Source of the DNA: CF-161 sp035259145
GTDB taxonomy: Bacteria; Chloroflexota; Dormibacteria; Dormibacterales; Dormibacteraceae
NCBI GenBank assembly: GCA_035259145.1
Contig: DATFWQ010000069.1
Span: forward strand, 1-7,443
DNA: 7,443 nucleotides
Reading direction: 5' to 3'
The translations under genes and the position numbers were made by a program. The notes under the pieces are model-generated. The model saw only the letters and a program-made list of their open reading frames with translations, searched no databases and was not told the origin of the DNA. Within the stretch, counting starts at the first letter, position 1; each line of letters begins with the position of its first letter. Of the stretch, positions 1-4,370 are shown in pieces.

Positions 1-415
1 ACCGCAGCTCGGCCGCCAGGATCCGGCGCCGCTCGGCCCAGGTCGCCAGTTGGGTGTCGTAGCTGCGCTCGCCTCGGTAGTTGAACGCCGCCCCCTGCTT
101 CAGCCGGCCGTACACCTCGCTGTCGAACGAGTCCAGGTCCAGCGTCACCGGCCCAGTCGTCATCAGCCCCAGCTGGCGGTCGACGTCCTCGCCGATCTTG
201 GCCAGCTCCTTTACCGCCGCAGGGCACTGGCGGGCGTTCAGGCGTCGCATCAGCTGCCCGGCCGTGGTCGGGGCCGGTCCTTCGCTCACCGCCCGCAGCT
301 CGGCACCGGCCGCGTCCTCGCGCAGCTCGTCCAGGTGCACCAGGTGGTCGCCGCCCACCATCAGCACGTCGATCAGCCAGCGTCGGACGAGTTGGAGGTT
401 GTGGAGGTGGGTCAC
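1..415 (-). pseudogene. IS1380-family transposase, internal fragment running off the left edge
   Basis: Reading the minus strand, this frame is open from about position 574 down to position 1 and encodes recognisable transposase sequence. It includes MVGGDHLVHLDELRED followed by a segment ending TTGPVTLDLDSFDSEVYGR, then KQGAAFNYRGERSYD and LATWAERRRILAAEL. In the IS1380 family the LDLDS..EVYGR..G..FNY.G segment carries the first catalytic aspartate of the DDE nuclease (here codons 137-139 or 131-133). The rest of the catalytic domain would lie left of the window. No convincing start was found: GTG at 413-415 and ATG at 359-361 are possible, but neither has a clear ribosome binding site, and the N-terminal 60-70 residues expected of the family are missing. 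I therefore call it a 5'-truncated remnant; the part outside the window may still be open. The right boundary is approximate and family similarity fades above about position 420. Confidence 0.72.
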
Positions 416-490
416 ACGCTCGGGCGTAGCGTGATGGAGGTCGTCCTCCTCGACCGCGTCGGCGACGCCTTCGCGTAGCCGGCGCGGATC

Positions 491-510
491 GGTCGATGGT
501 CCGATTGACC
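491..510. promoter_or_regulatory. imperfect dyad upstream of the DUF5519-ICMT pair
   Basis: GGTCGATGGTCCGATTGACC pairs at 7 of 10 positions about its centre (GGTC.AT.G / C.AT.GACC) and ends 30 bp before ATG541. It could be an operator for the two-gene unit. It also overlaps the in-frame ATG496, which speaks against that codon being the true start. No clear promoter hexamers were found. Confidence 0.25.
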
Positions 511-540
511 GCGGCCGCCGAGTGGGCGGATCCTGGAGGC

Positions 541-894
541 ATGAGACGAGCGGGTGAGCTGATCCGAGCCGCCGTCACGTCGTGGCCGGGCGTGGAGCCG
601 GTCCCGCACCGCTTCGGCGGCACCGAGTACCGCTACGGCAGGAAGGAGATGGGCCACGTCCACGGCGACCGCCTGGCCGACCTGCCGCTGCCGCGCAGGC
701 TCCACGACGAGGTGATCGCGGCGGGCCGGGCCAGTCCGCACCACGTCCTCCCGGCCTCGGGCTGGGTGAGCTGCTGGATGGACGGCCCCGATGACGCGGA
801 CAACGTCATCGAACTGTTCCGGATCCAGTACGAGCGCTACGCGGCCGCCCCGAGCCGCCCGGCCAGGGCGGAGCGGGAGGAGGACGGACCGTGA
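541..894 (+). CDS. DUF5519 ('luciferase' domain) family protein
   Basis: This encodes a 117-residue soluble protein. It matches the small actinobacterial DUF5519 family, named a luciferase domain in Pfam: SWPGV (residues 14-18), PHRFGGTEYRYGRKEMGHVHG (about 22-42), DLPLPRRLHDEV (about 47-58), then AGRASPHHVLPASGWVS (about 61-77) and a final helix ending in IELFRIQYERY. These are the usual blocks in the usual order, so the protein is near full length. The family's biochemical role is unknown to me, and the name does not prove light production. ATG541 is preferred because the family normally begins 10-15 residues before SWPGV. A TGGAGG box at 534-539 precedes it but is only 1 base away, which is unusually tight. 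An in-frame ATG at 496 would add 15 residues unlike the family. The stop codon overlaps the start of the next gene, so the two are probably cotranscribed and translationally coupled. Confidence 0.85.
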   Translation: MRRAGELIRAAVTSWPGVEPVPHRFGGTEYRYGRKEMGHVHGDRLADLPLPRRLHDEVIAAGRASPHHVLPASGWVSCWMDGPDDADNVIELFRIQYERYAAAPSRPARAEREEDGP

Positions 895-1586
895 TCGGTA
901 CGCGGGGCAATCTCAGGATCCTGGTGGCGGAGTTCGCGGCGATGTTCGTCCTGGCCGCGGCGATCCTGTTCGTTGCCGCCGGCACGATCGCGTGGCCGGT
1001 GGGCTGGGCGTTCCTCGTCCTCTCGTTCGGCCTCAGCGCGGCCATGTACGGATGGCTGGTCAGACACGACCCGGGCCTGGTGGCGGAGCGAATGACCGGC
1101 CTCGGCAGGCTCGAGCAGAGCGCGTGGGAGAACGCCTTCATCGCGCTGACGTGCGTCTTCTTTCTCGCCTGGCTGGTCCTGATGCCGCTGGACGCGGTTC
1201 GCTTCCAGTGGTCGCACGTGCCGGCGGTCGTCCAGGCGCTCGGCGCGGTGCTGCTGGTGGGCGCCTTCTGGCTGCACTTCCTGACGTTCCGCGAGAACTC
1301 GTACCTCTCGCCGGCCATCCGCATCCAGTCAGAGCGAGGGCAGAAGGTCATCGACACCGGCCCCTACCGGTACGTGCGTCACCCGATGTACACGTCGCTC
1401 CTGGGCCTTACGGCGGGCGCCGCGCTGATGCTGGGCTCGTGGCTCGGCCTTGTGGCTGTGCCGGTACTGGCGATCGGGCTCGCGGCGCGGGCGATGCTGG
1501 AGGAGAGCATGCTGGCGCGGGAGCTGCCCGGCTACGACGAGTACATGGTGCGCGTGCGGTACCGCTTCGTGCCCTACGTCTGGTAG
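891..1586 (+). CDS. isoprenylcysteine carboxyl methyltransferase (ICMT/PEMT)-family membrane protein
   Basis: This encodes a 231-residue integral membrane protein starting with GTG. Hydrophobic segments lie at about residues 10-34, 38-57, 82-100, 110-131 and 168-199. The family signature is clear: DTGPYRYVRHPMYTS at 155-169, then R200...EE at 204-205 and GYDEYMVRVRYRFVPYVW at the C terminus. In this superfamily these elements form the S-adenosylmethionine pocket at the membrane face. Eukaryotic ICMT methylates prenylated cysteines and related bacterial enzymes methylate phospholipids or small molecules; the substrate here cannot be inferred. The start at 891 overlaps the preceding stop as GTGA and has a strong GGGAGGAGG box at about 876-884. 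Coupling to the DUF5519 gene suggests a shared function, but that is inference. The gene faces the secreted phosphatase gene downstream. Confidence 0.88.
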   Translation: MIGTRGNLRILVAEFAAMFVLAAAILFVAAGTIAWPVGWAFLVLSFGLSAAMYGWLVRHDPGLVAERMTGLGRLEQSAWENAFIALTCVFFLAWLVLMPLDAVRFQWSHVPAVVQALGAVLLVGAFWLHFLTFRENSYLSPAIRIQSERGQKVIDTGPYRYVRHPMYTSLLGLTAGAALMLGSWLGLVAVPVLAIGLAARAMLEESMLARELPGYDEYMVRVRYRFVPYVW

Positions 1587-1679
1587 CCCGCGCCGACGTG
1601 CGACGGTCCGCCACCCTCTGCGCGCCGAATGAGCGGCACGCTCGCCGGCCTGGCCTGCGAGTACCCGGAGTGCATCGGG

Positions 1680-1794
1680 GAGCTGATCGAGCTCGCCGGT
1701 CAGCAACAGGCCTGAGGTGGCCGGTGAGGGTGGGATCGTCGTGTTCGATCTTGATGCTGCTGGTGCTGCGGCGTGGGGAAGGGTGCCTGCTCAC
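1680..1794 (-). pseudogene. N-terminal fragment of an IS1380-like transposase, frameshifted
   Basis: On the minus strand a GTG at 1794-1792 has a GGAGG box at 1808-1804, 9 bases upstream. It opens a frame reading VSRHPSPRRSTSSIKIEHDD then PTLTGHL. One extra base near 1711-1714 then shifts the frame; the next frame continues GLLLTGELDQL. From memory, IS1380-family transposases begin with this kind of pattern: a short basic leader, an acidic D.. segment, then LT.HAGL...EL. The similarity is short and rests on recall, so it is moderate evidence only. The fragment could be the 5' end of the same transposase whose core lies at 415-1: it has the same strand and correct order, but about 40 expected residues between the parts are not recognised and two plus-strand genes sit between. 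The frame stays open a little further left, but family resemblance stops near 1680. Confidence 0.45.
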
Positions 1795-1795
1795 T

Positions 1796-1851
1796 CGAAG
1801 GTGCCTCCGACTCGGGTTTGTGACACTTCCCGATATGGGCCGGCACCTTCG
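1796..1851. repeat. 10-bp perfect inverted repeat flanking the transposase leader
   Basis: CGAAGGTGCC at 1796-1805 is the exact reverse complement of GGCACCTTCG at 1842-1851, with a 36-base loop. On the minus strand the downstream arm overlaps the last bases of the GGAGG box (1808-1804) and ends one base before the GTG start at 1794. A transcript reading in from the right could therefore fold and hide the translation start. A CGGG/CCCG pair lies inside the loop. The repeat is seen directly; the role is inference. Confidence 0.5.
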
Positions 1852-1980
1852 TCGGTTTACGGCCCCCTTCAGCCGATCGTCACCGCGCTCCCACGCCGCT
1901 ACCGCCACCTCGACTTCCTTCACCTGCTGAGTGACGCCCATCGAATTCAAACGCCTGACTGCTCACGCATCCCGGTCAGA

Positions 1981-1997
1981 GGGCCTGGAGAGGGCCC
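1981..1997. terminator. weak candidate terminator hairpin for the phosphatase gene
   Basis: GGGCC at 1981-1985 pairs with GGCCC at 1993-1997 across a 7-base loop, about 40 bp beyond the phosphatase stop codon on the minus strand. There is no T-run on either side, so it lacks the tail of an intrinsic terminator. Short GC-rich hairpins without a tail do occur at ends of actinobacterial genes, but they also arise by chance in DNA of this composition. Confidence 0.2.
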
Positions 1998-2035
1998 AGT
2001 GCCGGCAGTTGGTCCAATCCCGCTGCGCGTATGTG

Positions 2036-4105
2036 CTAGTCCGCCATCGCGGCAAGGTGCACTTCAGCGAGCAGCGCTTGCGCCTGGCGCGTCAGCTCCT
2101 GAGCCTGCCGGTGGTCGACCTCGCGGTCGCCACTTCGCCGTAGCAGGGAGAGCATCTGGCCGGCCAGGGAGTCCCGCCGCGCCGTCCAGCCCGCGATCAT
2201 GCTGTCTGCCGCAATGTAGGCACCATCGGCGGCGTCGGTGCCGCTGAGCGCAGCCCTGGTCCCGAAGCGCAGGCTGTCAAGAGACAGCTGACCGACCGGG
2301 GCGTCGATCTGCTTGAGAGCTGCACCCATTCGAACCAGGTCCTGGCCGCCTCGTTCGCCCGGATCGCCCTTCATGATCTCGGTTATGACGCGGCCCTGGT
2401 CCATATAGTCATCGCGCAACCCCGTCAGCGCCATGATCGTCGGTCGGATGTCGACGTGGTCGCTCCAGACCCTGCGGTCGACGCCGAGCTTGCGGACGCC
2501 GGGGCCGACAATGCCCAGCCAGGTGACGTTGATCTCAGGCGCGATGTCGCCGTGGTTCCAGTTGAAGGCCGGGTTGATCGACACACAGGGTGAGTTGCAG
2601 TTGGGCGCGCCTGCGAACAGAAAGTAGTCGGGCCTGGCGAACATCGTGAACGTGGGGTTTCGCTGTGCGTCGGAGGTGAGCATATGAAGCAGCTTCATCT
2701 CCGCCGGGTCGGCGAGCGTGTTGTCCAACGTCTCGGTGTTCCCACTGTAAGGATTGACCGCTGTGACCGTGCCGGCAGCGCGCTCCAGGTCACGTGCGGC
2801 TGCCGCGGTCGGCGCGGGCTGGCCCGTGACGTACACGTTGGGTGCCGAGTCGGAGTGGACGGTAAAAGGCGCGGTGACGCCTGTCTCGGTCGCGATCAGG
2901 CCGGTCAGGTTGGCCGAGACCTCGCCGATCTTGGAGTATGTGCACGCGACGTGGACGCCGTCGCAGCCGGCAGGCGACGCCGGACCGGCGATGAGGTGAT
3001 CTCCTTCGTCGGCCGTGAAGATGAAGAGTGTGTTCTCACGATTGATGCCGTGCTTATGCAGATCGGTGAAGAAGCTCGCGAAAGCCTCGTCGTACTGCTT
3101 CAGCTGGGCCACGTAGTCAGCTTCCCCCGGACCGAACGGGCGGTCCGGGAAGGACCCGTGGCCGGCGTGCGCGTCTGAGATGTATGCGAATGTGACCGGC
3201 ACGCCGCGCTCCTGCATGGCCGCCACATAACCGAGCGTGTTGTTGGCCGGCATCTCGTCGAAGCCGGGGAAACCAGGAAGCGCCGTGCCGTCGATGGCGG
3301 TGATTGCGCCGATGCCCTTGGCCACGTTCTTGTGGCCGAACAGCGCCTGGAAGCCGCTGTAACCGCCCGGCTCGTCGGGCAGCAGGTCCGGCCGCCCGTT
3401 GTTGGCGCTGGCGCAGAGGGCCGAGCTCCTGGCGCAGTGGATCGCGATGCCCTCGAAGTCGGCAACCGCCTGCCTGGGGTTGGCCTTGGCCTCGGCGGCT
3501 TCCGGCGAGTTATTGCCGAAGACGGTGGCGATGTCGCTGCCGATATTCTCGAGCGCGATGTTGGCGGTGCTGATGGCGCCGACGTTGCAGCCGGTGCGGG
3601 TGAACGGCACCCACGGGGCCGGGGCGATCTTGCCGTCGGCGCCCGCCATCAGAGGCGGCGGGGTGGCGCGAGTGGGATCCGACAATGGGTCGGTCCAGTA
3701 ACCGAACGACGCCGAGCTCAGCGTGTTACCAGTGCCGTCCGACCTGTAGAAGCGGAAGCTGTTGGAGATCGGGATGCCCATTCGATCTCCGTATAGACCG
3801 CTGAGAGAAGTCAGGATGTCGGTCGCGGTGTGGGCGATCAGCGGCGTGTGATGGTTGGCGAGCAGCGTGCCCTGGTTCTCCAGGAAGTTGAGCAGGTGCG
3901 GCATCTGCTCGAGGTCCGAGGGAACGTTCGGGGTGTCACGCGTGAAGTGTGTGTTGTCGAACTGCACGAAGATCACGTGCCGCACGTCGTCAGCCAACCG
4001 GCAGCTGGACGAGGGAGGTCTGTTCCCGGTCTCGTCGGCAAGCCCCGGGGATGGTAGCAGCCCAGCGACCAGGACGGCGACGGCCAGCAGGATGAACCTA
4101 CGCAT
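2036..4105 (-). CDS. exported alkaline phosphatase superfamily protein (phosphodiesterase/sulfatase-like fold)
   Basis: This 689-residue protein begins MRRFILLAVAVLVAGLLPSP, a signal peptide with cleavage likely near GLA|DE (residue 23); no lipobox cysteine is present. Metal-site motifs of the alkaline phosphatase superfamily occur in order: FVQFDN (Asp50), AHTATDIL with Thr93 as likely nucleophile, SDAHAGHG (Asp311, His316), TADEGDH (Asp366, His370) and WNHGD (His518). The Thr lies ten residues before SLSGLYGDRMG, the spacing seen in sulfatases and nucleotide pyrophosphatases. Thr in place of Cys/Ser favours a phosphoesterase over a formylglycine sulfatase. Eight cysteines (35, 173, 224, 231, 381, 388, 503, 507) suit disulfides in an exported enzyme. 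The C-terminal 100 residues are polar and helical and I do not recognise them. Start ATG4105 is chosen over in-frame TTG4111 because GAGAGG at 4112-4117 is 6 bases from the ATG. The gene stands alone; its substrate is unknown. Confidence 0.85.
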   Translation of the reverse strand: MRRFILLAVAVLVAGLLPSPGLADETGNRPPSSSCRLADDVRHVIFVQFDNTHFTRDTPNVPSDLEQMPHLLNFLENQGTLLANHHTPLIAHTATDILTSLSGLYGDRMGIPISNSFRFYRSDGTGNTLSSASFGYWTDPLSDPTRATPPPLMAGADGKIAPAPWVPFTRTGCNVGAISTANIALENIGSDIATVFGNNSPEAAEAKANPRQAVADFEGIAIHCARSSALCASANNGRPDLLPDEPGGYSGFQALFGHKNVAKGIGAITAIDGTALPGFPGFDEMPANNTLGYVAAMQERGVPVTFAYISDAHAGHGSFPDRPFGPGEADYVAQLKQYDEAFASFFTDLHKHGINRENTLFIFTADEGDHLIAGPASPAGCDGVHVACTYSKIGEVSANLTGLIATETGVTAPFTVHSDSAPNVYVTGQPAPTAAAARDLERAAGTVTAVNPYSGNTETLDNTLADPAEMKLLHMLTSDAQRNPTFTMFARPDYFLFAGAPNCNSPCVSINPAFNWNHGDIAPEINVTWLGIVGPGVRKLGVDRRVWSDHVDIRPTIMALTGLRDDYMDQGRVITEIMKGDPGERGGQDLVRMGAALKQIDAPVGQLSLDSLRFGTRAALSGTDAADGAYIAADSMIAGWTARRDSLAGQMLSLLRRSGDREVDHRQAQELTRQAQALLAEVHLAAMAD

Positions 4106-4111
4106 GGGCAA

Positions 4112-4117
4112 CCTCTC
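4112..4117 (-). promoter_or_regulatory. ribosome binding site that decides the phosphatase start
   Basis: On the minus strand GAGAGG is followed by TTGCCC and then ATG. The 6-base spacing favours ATG (4105-4103). The in-frame TTG at 4111-4109 touches the box and cannot be the main start. Confidence 0.6.
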
Positions 4118-4169
4118 TTCTGAGAAATGGCCGGCAGAGCACCAGCCAGCGTAAGGCTAGCGGTCCCGC

Positions 4170-4202
4170 AGTTAGGGCCGGGTCAATGCTCGGTTAAGGG
4201 TC
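4170..4202. promoter_or_regulatory. three 11-bp direct repeats resembling a PhoP (PHO) box
   Basis: On the plus strand the units AGTTAGGG, GGTCAATG and GGTTAAGG begin at 4170, 4181 and 4192, exactly 11 bases apart, each with the core GT[T/C]A. Streptomyces PHO boxes are tandem 11-base units with a conserved heptamer close to GGTCACC/GTTCACC, so the period fits and the core fits partly. The site is about 65 bp upstream of the start codon of the exported phosphatase, the kind of gene PhoR-PhoP controls. Repeats and period are seen; PhoP binding is inference, and the last half of each heptamer departs from consensus. Confidence 0.3.
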
Positions 4203-4291
4203 CCTAGCCCCGATGTCACGGCTTGAACGGGGACGATCTCACGGTTCCGCCGGCCCGGCTCCCCCGTTTGAACGACCAGACTCACAGTCGA

Positions 4292-4304
4292 GTGCGACTC
4301 GCAC
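4292..4304. promoter_or_regulatory. 13-bp inverted repeat, possible operator for the malic enzyme operon
   Basis: GTGCGACTCGCAC is a perfect 6-bp inverted repeat around one central base, 67-79 bp upstream of the malic enzyme ATG. It overlaps a second small dyad (CGAGT/ACTCG at 4290-4302). It is placed where an operator would be expected, but no clear -35/-10 pair was found around it. Confidence 0.3.
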
Positions 4305-4336
4305 ACTCCGGCGCCACAGGTCAGCATGAACTCGTA

Positions 4337-4350
4337 GCCAGGTACCTGGC
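4337..4350. promoter_or_regulatory. 14-bp perfect palindrome just upstream of the malic enzyme gene
   Basis: GCCAGGTACCTGGC reads the same on both strands. It ends 7 bases before the AGGGAG ribosome binding site (4357-4362) and 20 bases before the ATG. This suits a repressor operator, since a bound dimer would block transcription initiation or early elongation; a hairpin is less likely because a perfect palindrome leaves no loop. A chance palindrome of this length at a given site is rare, but the regulator is unknown. Confidence 0.4.
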
Positions 4351-4370
4351 ATGTCTAGGGAGTGAGATCC

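Larger units (their letters stand above)
1587..2035. other. 449-bp stretch between convergent genes, with no intact gene
   Basis: This lies between the stop codons of the ICMT-like gene (plus) and the secreted phosphatase gene (minus). The left part holds the N-terminal transposase remnant described separately, and around 1796-1851 an inverted repeat surrounds its ribosome binding site. From about 1860 to 2035 I see no gene on either strand. The open frames there are interrupted, lack ribosome binding sites and resemble no family I know. A short GC-rich inverted repeat at 1981-1997 is the only structure near the 3' end of the phosphatase gene. The whole stretch looks like insertion-sequence debris. 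Confidence 0.55.

Noticed and set aside
412..744. Minus-strand open frame of 110 codons across the start of the DUF5519 gene
   Set aside because: It is antisense to a recognised gene, in a different frame from the transposase fragment, and resembles nothing known to me.
541..894. Reading the 'luciferase' domain name as evidence for bioluminescence
   Set aside because: The domain name is historical. No companion genes for a light reaction or its substrate are present, so no such function is claimed.
1629..1715. Short plus-strand frame ending CIGELIELAGQQQA just after the ICMT-like gene
   Set aside because: It has a protein-like tail but only 28 codons, no ribosome binding site and no recognised family. 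The opposite strand fits a transposase remnant better.
791..1930. A long plus-strand open frame of 379 codons overlapping the DUF5519 and ICMT-like genes
   Set aside because: Its protein is arginine/glycine-rich with no family resemblance, and it overlaps two well-recognised genes in another frame; it is a product of high GC content.
1931..2143. Plus-strand frame of 70 codons overlapping the phosphatase 3' end
   Set aside because: There is no ribosome binding site, half of it is antisense to the phosphatase, and no similarity was recognised.
1717..2247. Plus-strand frame of 176 codons running into the phosphatase gene
   Set aside because: It has a GTG start with a weak upstream context and a proline/arginine-rich product without domain features, and it overlaps the certain phosphatase gene on the other strand.
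4143..4186. TTGACC on the minus strand (4186-4181) as a -35 box for the phosphatase, with TAGCCT as -10
   Set aside because: The spacing would be about 21 bases, too long for a standard sigma-70-type promoter.
4223..4274. Two TTGAACG copies 45 bp apart (4223, 4268) and an AACGGGG/CCCCGTT pair, considered as -35 elements or an operator
   Set aside because: No matching -10 element lies 16-18 bases downstream of either copy, and the inverted repeat arms are only 7 bp with a 29-base gap; not distinguishable from chance.
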